In this document: one piece after another, positions 52,123 to 61,907 of the stretch
Numbering within the stretch: position 1 is the first letter of the stretch
Layout: each line of letters opens with the position of its first letter
Source: Massilia sp. BSC265
GTDB lineage: Bacteria > Pseudomonadota > Gammaproteobacteria > Burkholderiales > Burkholderiaceae_D
Direction: 5' to 3'
NCBI RefSeq assembly: GCF_000740675.1
Contig: NZ_JPXI01000037.1
Span: forward strand, 310,001 to 374,000
DNA: 64,000 bases
Program-made: the position numbers and the translations under genes
Notes under the pieces: model-generated
The model's input: the letters and a program-made list of their open reading frames with translations, nothing else
What the model was told of the DNA's origin: nothing
Database searches by the model: none

Positions 52123-53121
52123 TCAGCCGATCCGCGTGACCATCAATCCAGCGCGCAAGCCTACTCGCACCTCAGGATTTGGAAACACCACCAACTCCTC
52201 ATCGTGCTCCACGGTGTAGACCGTATCGCCGTCGGTCGCGATCACTTCCCCCTTCTTCATCGGTGTGAAGTTCCAGGTCTCGCGCCCCACCGACATGGTG
52301 AAGGCATCCGACAGCTTGATCACCTGACGCGCCGTAGCGAACACGTGCGGCGCCGCCTTGGCGTCAACGCCAGGCTGCCCGCGCAGCAGGCGGTCCAGCG
52401 CAGCCGAGGCATCGGCGAACTGCGACAGGTCGTTCTGCCCCAGCGTCCCGACCCGTCCCAGCTCGACGGTGCTGCCTGCAGCCCCGTGGTGCTCGGACGA
52501 ATAGTAGCTGTAGGTGCCCACCGACTTCGGGTTCATGATGACGGCGCCGATCGCCGCCTGTCCCAGCCAGTCGATGAGCGCCTTGCGTGGTTCTTCGGCA
52601 ATGATCTCGGGCACGATCGCGAACATCGGATAGTGCGAAGGCCGGATCGCCGTGTGCAGGTCGAGGTGCCAGCGCTGCGGCCCCGCGCCTTCGAAGAAGG
52701 CGCAGGTGGCAGCGATGAGCGCATCGGCCCGTCCTGCTTCCGCGGTGCCCGCCAGGGATCCCCGCTCCAGACGGAACATGCGGTTCAGGTCCGCGTCGAT
52801 GAAGCGCTTGCCTTGGGCGATGGCGTCGATGTTCCCGACGCAGAGCATCAGGTCCACCGCCAGCTCGGTCGGAGTGCGCGACAGGGCTTCGATGAGCCAG
52901 GCCACCATCTCGATCGGCCCGGTCTCGTCGCCATGCACGCCCACCGACACCAGTACGCTCGGACGCTGCACATGGGCAGCGCCTTTCACGATCAGGATGC
53001 CGGGGGCCGGCAGGCTGACCGCGAAGCCAGCTTCCGAAAAGCGCTGCGCGACCGCGCCGAAATCCGCTTCGGCAAGGGCGCGCACCGCTTCCGGCAGCAC
53101 AGTGTTAGCGGCTGCGCTCAT
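52123..53121 (-). CDS. astE: succinylglutamate desuccinylase
   Basis: Last enzyme of the arginine succinyltransferase pathway; it splits N-succinylglutamate into glutamate and succinate. The 332-residue M14-type zinc hydrolase has the metal ligands in VGVHGDETGPIEM (HxxE, near residue 63) and HLDLHTAIRPSHYPM. The proton-donating Glu lies in STVELGRVG. The length is normal. It begins 4 bases after the giant glutamate dehydrogenase gene, so the two are almost certainly co-transcribed. In Pseudomonas astE (aruE) follows aruB directly. Confidence 0.95.
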   Translation of the reverse strand: MSAAANTVLPEAVRALAEADFGAVAQRFSEAGFAVSLPAPGILIVKGAAHVQRPSVLVSVGVHGDETGPIEMVAWLIEALSRTPTELAVDLMLCVGNIDAIAQGKRFIDADLNRMFRLERGSLAGTAEAGRADALIAATCAFFEGAGPQRWHLDLHTAIRPSHYPMFAIVPEIIAEEPRKALIDWLGQAAIGAVIMNPKSVGTYSYYSSEHHGAAGSTVELGRVGTLGQNDLSQFADASAALDRLLRGQPGVDAKAAPHVFATARQVIKLSDAFTMSVGRETWNFTPMKKGEVIATDGDTVYTVEHDEELVVFPNPEVRVGLRAGLMVTRIG

Positions 53122-53125
53122 CGGC

Positions 53126-56100
53126 TCAGGCAGCCAGGCGGTCCGGGCTCGAACCTTCCGACAGCGCCCAGACGTCCAGCATGGCCTGCTCGAGCTCGAC
53201 CGGCTGCGCGAAGCCGGTCAGGCCGCGCGCCTCGGTAACCTCGGCAACGGCGGCCTGCGGGTCGCCGCCCATGCCGGCACGCTCGATCACCTGCAGCAGC
53301 AGGCGCTGCTGGGTGCGGCGCAGGGCCTGCATCGCGTAGTTGCGCAGCTGTTCCTGCGACTTGCTCTGGGCCGGCAGCTTCAGGCCGCGCTCGAGCGTGT
53401 CGATGCCGGCCTGCTGGCGCAGGGCCATGCCGACCTGCAGGAACTGGGCCAGGCTCATGCCGCTCGGGCGCTGCACCGACACGGCCGCGAACAGGAAGGT
53501 GGCCAGCGACTCGATGGTCTCGACCGCCTTCCAGGCCGCGGTGAAGGAAGCCGGCAGGCCGCTGTGGCCGTCGGCTTCCGAACGGGCCGGGGTCAGCGAA
53601 CGCAGCTGGTCGGCCTGGCCGAACAGGCTCGAGAGCTCGGCCATGCCGTCGGTACCGGCCGGCAGCGACAGCACGCCTTCGATCACGGCGCGCAACAGCG
53701 CACGGGTGCGCGTATCGACCGCCATCGAGACGTCACGCGGCACCTTCAGCGATTCAAGGTCGAGCGCGTCGAACACCGGCGCCAGGTGCAGCGCCGACCA
53801 GGCGCGGGCCCAGGCCTTCACCACTTCGGTTTCCTCGACGCGGTGCTCGGCAGCCAGGTCGCGCAGCATCAGCGGACCGCATCGGTTCACCGCTTCGTTG
53901 GCCAGAACGGTCGCCAGGATGGCGTTGGCCAGCGGGTGGTTCAGCGGGTTGCGGGTGGCGACCAGCTGGGCCGGGAAGTACGGGCGCAGCAGCGACTCGG
54001 CCCAGGTTTCCCCCGTCAGGTCGAGTGCCGACAGGGTGCGCTTGAAGCGGTTCTTCACGTTGGCGACGACCACTGCCAGTTCCGGCGCGGTCAGACCCAG
54101 GCCCAGCGCCTTGCGGCGGGCCAGCTCGGTGTCGGTCGGCAGCTGTTCCAGCTCGCGGTTGACGGCGCCTTCCGATTCCAGGTTGGTGATCAGGGCGGCG
54201 TAGCCGTCCACGGTCGAGGCGGTGGTCTGCGCCTGCGCTTCGCGCGTCAAGAGGTGGGTCTGCAGGGTGTTGTCGCGCAGGACCAGGTCTTCCACGGCGC
54301 CGGTCATCTCGTTCAGGATGCGGTTACGGTCTGCTTCCGGCAGCTCGCCGGCGTTGACTTCGGTGTCCAGCCAGATCTTGATGTTGACTTCGTGGTCGGA
54401 GCAGTCCACGCCCGCCGAGTTGTCGATCGCATCGGTGAAGATGCGGCCGCCCGCCAGGGCGAACTCGATACGGCCGGCCTGGGTCGCGCCCAGGTTGCCG
54501 CCTTCGGCCACCACCTTGCAGCGCAGTTCGTTGCCGTTGACGCGGATGCGGTCGTTGGCGCGGTCCTTCACCTGGGCATGGGTCTCGTTCGAGGACTTGA
54601 TGTAGGTGCCGATGCCGCCGTTGTAGAACAGGTCGACCGGCGCCAGCAGGATGCGGTGCATCAGCTCTTCCGGCGACAGCGAGGTTTCCTTGATGTCCAG
54701 GGCAGCACGCACTTCCGGGGTCAGCTCGATCGAGCGCGCGGTACGCGGGTACACGCCGCCGCCCTGCGAGATCAGCGACTTGTCATAGTCCTCCCACGAG
54801 GAGCGCGGGAGCGCGAACATGCGCTCGCGCTCCTTGAACGACACCGCGACGTCCGGGGTCGGGTCCAGGAAGATGTGGCGGTGATCGAAAGCCGCCACCA
54901 GCTTGAGCTGGCGCGACAGCAGCACGCCATTGCCGAACACGTCGCCCGACATGTCGCCCACGCCGACCATGGTCACCGGGGTGGTGTTCATGTCGTGGCC
55001 CAGTTCGTAGAAGTGGCGCTTGACCGCTTCGAACGCGCCCTTGGCGGTGATGCCCATCTTCTTGTGGTCGTAGCCGTTCGAGCCGCCCGAGGCGAAGGCA
55101 TCGCCCAGCCAGAAGCCGCGCTTGACGGCGATGCTGTTGGCGATGTCCGAGAAGGTTGCGGTGCCCTTGTCGGCGGCCACCACCAGGTACGGGTCGTCCT
55201 GGTCGTGGCGCACGGTGTTCTCCGGCGGGACGATGGCGCCGCGCACGCGGTTGTCGGTCACTTCCAGCAGGCTGGCGATGAACTCGCGGTAGCATGCCTC
55301 GCCTTCGGCCGCCACGATTTCACGCGGGGCGCCGGTCGGCATCTGCTTGCACACGAAACCGCCCTTCGAGCCGGCCGGCACGATGACGGCGTTCTTGACC
55401 ATCTGTGCCTTGACCAGGCCCAGCACTTCGGTGCGGTAGTCTTCCATGCGGTCCGACCAGCGCAGGCCGCCGCGGGCAACCGGGCCGCCGCGCAGGTGCA
55501 CGCCTTCGAAGCGGCGCGAGAACACGTAGATCTCACGGTACGGGCGCGGCTCCGGCGCCAGCGCCAGGTTGCTGGTGTCGACCTTGAAGATGATCTTCTC
55601 GCCGCCGTTCTGGAAGTAATTGGTGCGCACGGTGGCCAGGGCCAGGTCGACCAGGGCAGCCATGATTTCCTCGGTGTCGGCGTGGTTCACGGCCGACAGG
55701 CCGGCCTTGAGTGCGGCCAGCTTGGCGGTGCCGGCAGCGTGCTCGGAATCGCCCAGCTTTGGATCGAAGCGCAGCAGGAAGGCAGTGACGAATTCCTTCA
55801 CCAGGGCCGGCTGGGTGCGCAGGGTTTCGGCCATGTAGCGCACCGAGAACTTCGAGCCCAGCTGGCGCCAGTAGCTGATGTAGGCGCGCACCAGCTGCAC
55901 TTCGCGCAGCGACAGGCCGCCTTCGATGGTCAGGCCGTTCATGCGGCCGTCTTCGGCCTCGTTGTTGAACAGCGCGGTGAACAGTTCCTCGGCCACCGGG
56001 ATGATGCCCGGCTTGACCAGCTTGGCGCCGCTTTCGTCGTCCACGGCCAGCGCGGTGACGTGGTGGCGGGTGCCGTCGGCGGTGGTGAACGACCAGGTCT

Positions 56101-57835
56101 GCTCACGGTCCACGGCAATGCCGGCGTTCTGCAGGGCCGGCAGGATACGCGACAGCGACGGTACGGTCTCGCCCGAGTACAGGCGGATCGAGGCATCGAT
56201 GCCGTTGGCGTCATCGCCCGGTTCGACGCGTGCGACGACGCGGTCCGCCTGGCCGTTCTTCAGCAGGGCCTGCAGGTCGCGGAAAGCGGTTTCCGGCGCG
56301 GTGTTGGTGACAAAACTGACCGGCAGGTTGGCGCCGAGCTTGCGCAGGCTGCTGCGCAGGCTGGCGTCCTCGATGGTGTTGGTGACGGCGGCGAAACGGT
56401 CATGCCAGCCGTCCAGCACCGCCAGCAACGGCTGCTGGATGTCGGTTTCGAGGTCGAGCGGGTAGCGGGCTGCCTGCGCGATCAGATACACGCGGGCCAG
56501 CGGGCCGTCGGCCACCAGGGTCTGCACGCGCACATCGACGGCGCCCGAGCTGTTCTTCAGGGCCGAAGCCAGGCTGGACGCGACGGCGGCGCTGTAGCGC
56601 TCGCGTGGCAGGTAGACCAGCACGTTCAGGTGGCGCGCATACACGTCGCGGCGCGCGAAGACCTTCGGGCGCGGCTGCTTGTACAGCGACACGACCGACG
56701 AGCACACCTGGGCCAGCCATTCCGGATCGGCTTCCAGCGCTTCGGTGCGCGGCAGCGATTCGAGGATCTCGACGAACTTCTCGGCACGGAAGCCTTCCTG
56801 GCGCACGCCGGCGATCGACAGCACCTTGGCGACGCGGCCGCGCGCGAACGGCAGGCGCGCCAGCGGGGTCGAGGTGGCGGCGCGGGTGAACAGGCCGACG
56901 AAGCAGTGCTCGCCCAGGATGCGCCCTTGCGCATCGGTATTGCGCACGCCGATGAAGTCGAGCGGCTGGTCGCGGTGCAGGGTGCCCTCGACGTCGGCCT
57001 TGACGATCGACAGGGTGTCGGCGCGGCGCGACAGGGTTTCGAAGTCGCCCGGGATGTTGGCCAGGCAGGTGCCGTAGACCGGGTGGGCGGTGTCGGCAAG
57101 CACGCCGATGCGGCTCGGAATGTCGCGCTCGAGTTCGCGCGCGCCTTCCTTCACCACGTAGTAGGCGTAGCCGAAGGGCTCGAAGCCTTCGTTCTTGGCC
57201 CACTCGAGGAATGCGGCCACTTCCTGGCCTTCGGCGCTGCCGGCTTGCGCGCTTGCCGCGGCCACCGCGGTCATGCGGTCGGCCATCTTGACGGCGTCGT
57301 GGTGCACGGTGGCCGCATCGTTGGCCACCATGCGGATGCGCGCGGTCAGGGAATCCAGTTCGGAGAATTCGAGCTCGTCGCTCATCAGGATCAGGACGAT
57401 CGACTCCAGCGGCGCGCCGGCTTCGCCGACGCTGGTGGCCAGGCCGGTGGCGTCACGGCGCACCGGCAGCACGGCGTTCATCACGCCGCTGGCGGTCTGG
57501 CGCTCCTTGCGCAGGGCCATGACGAAGGAGTCGACCAGGTAAGGCATGTCGTCGTTCAGGATCAGCAGGGCAGTCGCCATGCCGCCACGGCCGTCGGAGT
57601 AGCTCATCGTGGCGATCTGGCAGCCGGGACCGCTGCGCTGGGCCAGCTGCGAGAATCCTTCCCACAGCACCGGGGCCAGGCTTTCGGGGGCGGTGCCGGC
57701 CAGGTCTTCGTCGTCGAGCGATCCGAGCCAGGCGCTGATGAGCGCCCCTACCTGCGCATTGGCGCCGGCGGCGGACTGGTTTGCGTTGACCAGGTTGAGC
57801 GTCTGGCTGCGCAAATCTTGAGGCATGTCTTTCAT
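53126..57835 (-). CDS. gdhB: NAD-specific glutamate dehydrogenase (large, GDH2/GdhB type)
   Basis: Deaminates glutamate to 2-oxoglutarate and ammonium. The product is 1569 residues from ATG 57835 (MKDMPQDLRSQ), the size of the 180-kDa class. The N-terminal half is regulatory (ACT-like regions, DMPYLVDSFVMALRKERQTA). The catalytic core near residues 770-1000 has the class signature GGLRWSDRMEDYRTEVLGLV, KNAVIVPAGSKGGFV, GSNGYDHKKMGITAKGA and VGVGDMSGDVFGNGVLLSR. It sits between astB and astE in an arginine-degradation operon, so it probably uses the glutamate made there. In Pseudomonas this enzyme is arginine-responsive. A frame opposite is also open but is a shadow. Confidence 0.95.
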   Translation of the reverse strand: MKDMPQDLRSQTLNLVNANQSAAGANAQVGALISAWLGSLDDEDLAGTAPESLAPVLWEGFSQLAQRSGPGCQIATMSYSDGRGGMATALLILNDDMPYLVDSFVMALRKERQTASGVMNAVLPVRRDATGLATSVGEAGAPLESIVLILMSDELEFSELDSLTARIRMVANDAATVHHDAVKMADRMTAVAAASAQAGSAEGQEVAAFLEWAKNEGFEPFGYAYYVVKEGARELERDIPSRIGVLADTAHPVYGTCLANIPGDFETLSRRADTLSIVKADVEGTLHRDQPLDFIGVRNTDAQGRILGEHCFVGLFTRAATSTPLARLPFARGRVAKVLSIAGVRQEGFRAEKFVEILESLPRTEALEADPEWLAQVCSSVVSLYKQPRPKVFARRDVYARHLNVLVYLPRERYSAAVASSLASALKNSSGAVDVRVQTLVADGPLARVYLIAQAARYPLDLETDIQQPLLAVLDGWHDRFAAVTNTIEDASLRSSLRKLGANLPVSFVTNTAPETAFRDLQALLKNGQADRVVARVEPGDDANGIDASIRLYSGETVPSLSRILPALQNAGIAVDREQTWSFTTADGTRHHVTALAVDDESGAKLVKPGIIPVAEELFTALFNNEAEDGRMNGLTIEGGLSLREVQLVRAYISYWRQLGSKFSVRYMAETLRTQPALVKEFVTAFLLRFDPKLGDSEHAAGTAKLAALKAGLSAVNHADTEEIMAALVDLALATVRTNYFQNGGEKIIFKVDTSNLALAPEPRPYREIYVFSRRFEGVHLRGGPVARGGLRWSDRMEDYRTEVLGLVKAQMVKNAVIVPAGSKGGFVCKQMPTGAPREIVAAEGEACYREFIASLLEVTDNRVRGAIVPPENTVRHDQDDPYLVVAADKGTATFSDIANSIAVKRGFWLGDAFASGGSNGYDHKKMGITAKGAFEAVKRHFYELGHDMNTTPVTMVGVGDMSGDVFGNGVLLSRQLKLVAAFDHRHIFLDPTPDVAVSFKERERMFALPRSSWEDYDKSLISQGGGVYPRTARSIELTPEVRAALDIKETSLSPEELMHRILLAPVDLFYNGGIGTYIKSSNETHAQVKDRANDRIRVNGNELRCKVVAEGGNLGATQAGRIEFALAGGRIFTDAIDNSAGVDCSDHEVNIKIWLDTEVNAGELPEADRNRILNEMTGAVEDLVLRDNTLQTHLLTREAQAQTTASTVDGYAALITNLESEGAVNRELEQLPTDTELARRKALGLGLTAPELAVVVANVKNRFKRTLSALDLTGETWAESLLRPYFPAQLVATRNPLNHPLANAILATVLANEAVNRCGPLMLRDLAAEHRVEETEVVKAWARAWSALHLAPVFDALDLESLKVPRDVSMAVDTRTRALLRAVIEGVLSLPAGTDGMAELSSLFGQADQLRSLTPARSEADGHSGLPASFTAAWKAVETIESLATFLFAAVSVQRPSGMSLAQFLQVGMALRQQAGIDTLERGLKLPAQSKSQEQLRNYAMQALRRTQQRLLLQVIERAGMGGDPQAAVAEVTEARGLTGFAQPVELEQAMLDVWALSEGSSPDRLAA

Positions 57836-57906
57836 GTTGCTTCTCCAAAGTTTGTGTGCCGAGGCGCGCATCTGGCTTGTGGCTTGGCGCCGCCCTGGCT
57901 TTATAT

Positions 57907-57925
57907 GGACGGGGGTGTCCCGTCC
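57907..57925. repeat. hairpin in the astB-gdhB spacer
   Basis: GGACGGG / CCCGTCC is a perfect 7-bp stem with a 5-nt loop, 72 bases before the gdhB start. No T-tract. It could shape the gdhB leader or mark an internal processing point. Confidence 0.4.
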
Positions 57926-57983
57926 GAATTCCGTGCGCGCCTTTCAATCCGGGGCGCGCAATCCGCAATTAGAACATGCCGCG

Positions 57984-58006
57984 GGAACAGGGTCACGCCC
58001 TGTTCC
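57984..58006. repeat. hairpin just after astB
   Basis: GGAACAGGG / CCCTGTTCC is a perfect 9-bp stem with a 5-nt loop, 24 bases past the astB stop in the leftward operon. There is no T-tract. The 194-base astB-gdhB spacer is the longest in this operon and could hold an internal promoter. Confidence 0.5.
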
Positions 58007-58029
58007 GTTACACCTACGCGGCCCGGGGT

Positions 58030-59382
58030 TTACGACAGGTCGTACAGGCCCGGCAGGCCGAGGATGCGTTCCAGTTCCTCGAGCGCGGTAATGCATTCGA
58101 TCGCCAGCTGCGGGTCGGCCAGATCCTTCGGCTCGACCCGGTCGCGGTAGTGTTTCTCGACCCAGGAGACCAGCAGCCCGTACAGCGTTTCGGTCATGAT
58201 GACGCCGCCGTGCATGGCCTGCGCTTCGTCGTCGGTGAGGGCCACCCGCAGGCGCAGGCAGGCCGGTCCGCCGCCGTTGCGCATGCTCTGGCGCAGGTCG
58301 AATTCCAGCAGCTCATCGATCGGGCCGCCACCCGCCACCATCGCATCGAGGTAACGCGCCACCGCATCGTTCTCGCGGCACTCATGCGGCACCACCAGCG
58401 CCATGCGGCCATCCTGTTTGGTGAGCAGCTGGCTGTTGAACAGGTAGCTGGCCACGGCGTCGGCCACCGGCACCTGGGCGCTGGAGACGCGCACCGGCAC
58501 CAGATCGGTGTCGACGCTGCCCAGTGCGCCGCGCAGCGCATCCAGCGTGCCGGCCTCGTCGAAGAAGGCCTGCTCGTGGTAGAACAGCACGTTGCCGTTG
58601 CCGACCGCGATCACGTCGTTGTGGAACACGCCCTGGTCGATCACGTCCGGGTTCTGCGAGGCGAACACGGTGCGCGCCGGGTCCAGCCCGTGCAAGCGCG
58701 CGACCGCCTGCGAGGCTTCCAGGGTCTGGCGTGCCGGGTATTTCTTCGGCGCCGGGGCGGCGGGGTCGAATTCGGCGCGGCCGTACACGAAGAACTCCAC
58801 GCCGGCGGCGCCATGCGCCGCGGCGAAGCGGGTGTGGTTGGCGGCGCCCTCGTCGCCGAAGGCCGGCACCGGCGGCAGCGCGTCATGCACCACGAAGCGG
58901 CTGGAATCCTTGAAGATCGCACGCAGGGTGCGCGTGGCCTGCACATGCTCTTCCGAGCGGTGCAGCTTGTTGTTCAGGTTCGCCGGAGTGAAGTGCACGC
59001 GCCCGTCCGCCGTGTCGCTTGATGGACTGACCGTGGCCGCGTTGGCGGTCCACATTGGCGCCGCCGAATAGGCGCAGGCCAGGATCACCGGCGCTTCGCG
59101 CCAGGCGCGCGCCAGCACGTCGGCGTCGGTGCCGGAAAAGCCGATGCGGCGCAACAGGCGGAAGTTCGGGCGCGCCTGCGGCGGCATCACCGCCTGGGCG
59201 AAGCCGCGCGCGGCCAGGTCACGCATCTTGGCCAGGCCCTGCAGGGCGGCCTGGCGCGGGTTCGAGGCGCTGCGCACATTGCTGAACGAGGCGACGTTGC
59301 CGAATGAGAGTCCGGCGTAGTTATGGGATGGCCCAACCAGGCCGTCGAAGTTGTATTCGCGGGCAGAACGCATAAGCGGCAT
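58030..59382 (-). CDS. astB: N-succinylarginine dihydrolase
   Basis: Second step of the pathway: hydrolyses N-succinylarginine to N-succinylornithine, ammonia and carbon dioxide. The 450-residue protein (447 in Escherichia coli) begins [20 protein letters not shown] and continues [15 protein letters not shown]. Guanidinium-fold catalytic parts are visible: His in [18 protein letters not shown] and the nucleophile Cys in [16 protein letters not shown] 59373 (MRSARE) is three codons later. It starts 5 bases after the astD stop. Confidence 0.96.
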   Translation of the reverse strand: MPLMRSAREYNFDGLVGPSHNYAGLSFGNVASFSNVRSASNPRQAALQGLAKMRDLAARGFAQAVMPPQARPNFRLLRRIGFSGTDADVLARAWREAPVILACAYSAAPMWTANAATVSPSSDTADGRVHFTPANLNNKLHRSEEHVQATRTLRAIFKDSSRFVVHDALPPVPAFGDEGAANHTRFAAAHGAAGVEFFVYGRAEFDPAAPAPKKYPARQTLEASQAVARLHGLDPARTVFASQNPDVIDQGVFHNDVIAVGNGNVLFYHEQAFFDEAGTLDALRGALGSVDTDLVPVRVSSAQVPVADAVASYLFNSQLLTKQDGRMALVVPHECRENDAVARYLDAMVAGGGPIDELLEFDLRQSMRNGGGPACLRLRVALTDDEAQAMHGGVIMTETLYGLLVSWVEKHYRDRVEPKDLADPQLAIECITALEELERILGLPGLYDLS

Positions 59383-59387
59383 AGGTG

Positions 59388-60869
59388 TTAGAAAGTCAGG
59401 CCGGGAGACAGCTTGGCCGGCATGTCGAGTTCCGCCGTCTCGATCGAAGCGACCGGGTAGGCGCAGTAATCGGCGGCATAGTAGGCGCTCGGGCGGTGGT
59501 TGCCCGACTTGCCGACGCCGCCGAACGGGGCCGAACTGGCCGCGCCGGTGGTCGGGCGGTTCCAGTTGACGATGCCGGCGCGGGCGCGCACCGAGAAGCG
59601 CTTCCACAGTGCCTCGGAAGGCGACAACAGTGCCGCGGCCAGGCCGTATTCCGTGGCATTGGCCACGCGCAGGGCTTCGTCGAAGTCCTTCACGCGGATC
59701 ACCTGCAGCAACGGGCCGAACCACTCTTCGTCCGGAATGCCTTGCGCCTCGGTGGTGTCGACGATGCCGGCGGTGACGAAGCCCGCGTCCGGGTCCAGCT
59801 GTTTCATCTGCAGCAGGACCTTGCCGCCCTTGGCTTCCATGTCGGCCTGCGCCTGCACCAGGCGGGCAGCGACTGCGCTCGACACCACCGGTCCCATGAA
59901 GGGTTGCGGATCGGCCTTCGAGGGGCCCGGCTGCAGGGATGCCGAGATGTTTACCAAACGGTCAAGAAATGCCTGTGCTTGCGGCGTGTCCTGGATGACC
60001 AGGCGGCGCGCGCAGGTGCAGCGCTGGCCGGCCGAGATGAAGGCCGACATCACGGTGTGGTGCACGGCGGCGTCGAGAAGCTTCGGGTCTTCCGGGATAT
60101 CCCACACCACCAGCGGGTTGTTGCCGCCCATTTCCAGCGCCAGCATCTTGCCCGGCTTGCCGCCGAACTGCTTGTGCAGGGCCATGCCGGTCTGGCTGCT
60201 GCCGGTGAACAGGATGCCGTCGATGTCCTGGTGCTGGCCGAGCGCCACGCCGGTGTCGCGGCCGCCGTTGACCAGGTTCAGCACGCCCTTCGGCAGGCCG
60301 GCCTGCGCCCACAGCTGCACGGTCTTCACCGCGGTGCGCGGCGCGTACTCGCTCGGCTTGAACACCACGGTGTTCCCGGCGATCAGGGCCGGCACGATGT
60401 GGCCGTTCGGCAGGTGGCCGGGGAAGTTGTAGGGGCCGTAGACGGCGAACACGCCGTGCGGACGGTGGCGCAGCACGGCATTGCCGTCGGCCACCTTGGC
60501 AGCCGTTTCACCGGTGCGCGCGCCATAGGACTGGACCGAGATGTCGATCTTGTTCGCCATGGTAGCGACTTCGGTGCGCGCTTCCCACAGCGGCTTGCCC
60601 ACTTCTTCGGCGATGATCGATGCCAGGTCCTCGCTGTGTTCCTTGAGCAGGTCGCGGAAGCGCGTGCAGATGGCGATGCGTTCTTCCAGCGGCGTGAGCG
60701 CCCAGGCTTCGAAGGCATTGCGGGCAGCGGCGGCGGCGCGTGCCACGTCTTCTTCGGTGGACGCATTGCTGGTCCAGGTCTGGCGGCCGGTCGAGGGGTC
60801 GATGGTGGCCAGTTCCGGACCGCTGCCGGCGAGCCACTCGCCGTCGATGTAATTCGAGAGATTAGGCAT
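59388..60869 (-). CDS. astD: N-succinylglutamate 5-semialdehyde dehydrogenase
   Basis: Fourth pathway enzyme: NAD-dependent oxidation of succinylglutamate semialdehyde. The 493-residue aldehyde dehydrogenase has [20 protein letters not shown] (Asn and cofactor region), [14 protein letters not shown], the catalytic Glu in [13 protein letters not shown] and the nucleophile Cys in [13 protein letters not shown] (near residue 288). The start overlaps the end of the acyltransferase gene by 8 bases. Operon position separates it from other aldehyde dehydrogenases. Confidence 0.95.
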   Translation of the reverse strand: MPNLSNYIDGEWLAGSGPELATIDPSTGRQTWTSNASTEEDVARAAAAARNAFEAWALTPLEERIAICTRFRDLLKEHSEDLASIIAEEVGKPLWEARTEVATMANKIDISVQSYGARTGETAAKVADGNAVLRHRPHGVFAVYGPYNFPGHLPNGHIVPALIAGNTVVFKPSEYAPRTAVKTVQLWAQAGLPKGVLNLVNGGRDTGVALGQHQDIDGILFTGSSQTGMALHKQFGGKPGKMLALEMGGNNPLVVWDIPEDPKLLDAAVHHTVMSAFISAGQRCTCARRLVIQDTPQAQAFLDRLVNISASLQPGPSKADPQPFMGPVVSSAVAARLVQAQADMEAKGGKVLLQMKQLDPDAGFVTAGIVDTTEAQGIPDEEWFGPLLQVIRVKDFDEALRVANATEYGLAAALLSPSEALWKRFSVRARAGIVNWNRPTTGAASSAPFGGVGKSGNHRPSAYYAADYCAYPVASIETAELDMPAKLSPGLTF

Positions 60870-61896
60870 TCGCGTTCTTCCTTGTATTGAGGGGCAGCGT
60901 GCGCACTTCGTCGCCGGCCTGCACGTGCAGCTGCGACAACTCCTGGGCGCTCAAGGCAATGCGGGTGGCGCCGGGCACGGCGCGGGTCAGGATCATGCGG
61001 AAATCGGTGAGCTTCGTGTTTGACACCAGCAGATGATCGGTCTCGCCTTCAGCGTGACCTTCCTCGACGATGGCCAGCACGCTGTCGCGCACCGCGCGCA
61101 GCTCCGACACGCGGCCCTGCAGCACCGGGCCGGCGTCGAAGATGTCGACATAGCCTTCGTAGTGCATGCCCTCGTTTTCCAGCAGCTTGCGCGCCGGCAG
61201 GGTCGAGGTGTGCACCTTGCCGATGACGTCGCGCGCCGACTCCGGCAGGTAGTCCACGTACAGCGGCTGGCGCGGCATCAGCTCGGCGATGAAGGACTTC
61301 TTGCCGATCGCGGTCAGGCCGTCGACGTGGTCGAAGTCCATCTTGAAGAAATGGCGGCCCAGGCCTTCGTAGAAGGGCGAGACGCCGTTCTCGTCCTGGA
61401 AGCCGCGCATCTCGGCGATGATCTTCTCGGTGAACAGGTGCTGGAACTGGGCGATGAACAGGAAGCGGCTCTTCGACAGCCACTTGCCGTTGAAGCCGGC
61501 GCGGTACTGCGGCAGCAGGAACAGCGAGCACAGCTCCGATGCGCCGGTCAGGTCGTTCGACAGGTACAGGGTCTCCATCCGCGTGAACACGTTCAGTTCG
61601 CGGCTGCAGTGCACCAGGGTGCCGATGCGGTAGTTGTAGAAGGGTTCGGTGAGGCCGACCGCGCCCTTGATCGCGCACACGCCGGCAATGCTGCCATTGT
61701 CAGTGTGCTCGAGCACGAACATGTAGTCGCGCTGCTCGGGCGGAATGGTTTCGTTGAACGAGGCCACCGCGGTCGCGACCCGGTCGCCCAGCATCTTGCG
61801 GTCGGGTTTCAGCGTGGTCATGCCGCTGCCGGCCTGGCGCGCCATCTCGATCAGAGCGTCGAGGTCGTCGGTTTTTACTGCACGGATAACGAGCAT
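60862..61896 (-). CDS. aruG: arginine N-succinyltransferase, beta subunit (AruG/AstA)
   Basis: First pathway step: transfers succinyl from succinyl-CoA to arginine. The 344-residue GNAT-like protein opens MLVIRAVKTDDLDALIEMAR. It has the family core LYLSNDLTGASELCSLFLLP, GLGRHFFKMDFDHVDGLTAI and FIAELMPRQPLYVDYLPESA, then YVDIFDAGPVLQGRVSELRA. It is closest to AstA of Escherichia coli and to the beta subunit AruG. A paralogue lies 11 bases upstream, so the enzyme is likely a heteromer as in Pseudomonas. Confidence 0.92.
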   Translation of the reverse strand: MLVIRAVKTDDLDALIEMARQAGSGMTTLKPDRKMLGDRVATAVASFNETIPPEQRDYMFVLEHTDNGSIAGVCAIKGAVGLTEPFYNYRIGTLVHCSRELNVFTRMETLYLSNDLTGASELCSLFLLPQYRAGFNGKWLSKSRFLFIAQFQHLFTEKIIAEMRGFQDENGVSPFYEGLGRHFFKMDFDHVDGLTAIGKKSFIAELMPRQPLYVDYLPESARDVIGKVHTSTLPARKLLENEGMHYEGYVDIFDAGPVLQGRVSELRAVRDSVLAIVEEGHAEGETDHLLVSNTKLTDFRMILTRAVPGATRIALSAQELSQLHVQAGDEVRTLPLNTRKNANA

Positions 61897-61907
61897 CGTT
61901 TCCTCTC

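Noticed and set aside
52652..58150. An 1832-codon open frame on the plus strand
   Set aside because: It lies opposite gdhB, whose motifs are unmistakable. The plus-strand product is a low-complexity mix rich in Arg, Gln, His and Val with no domain, typical of a GC-rich shadow frame.
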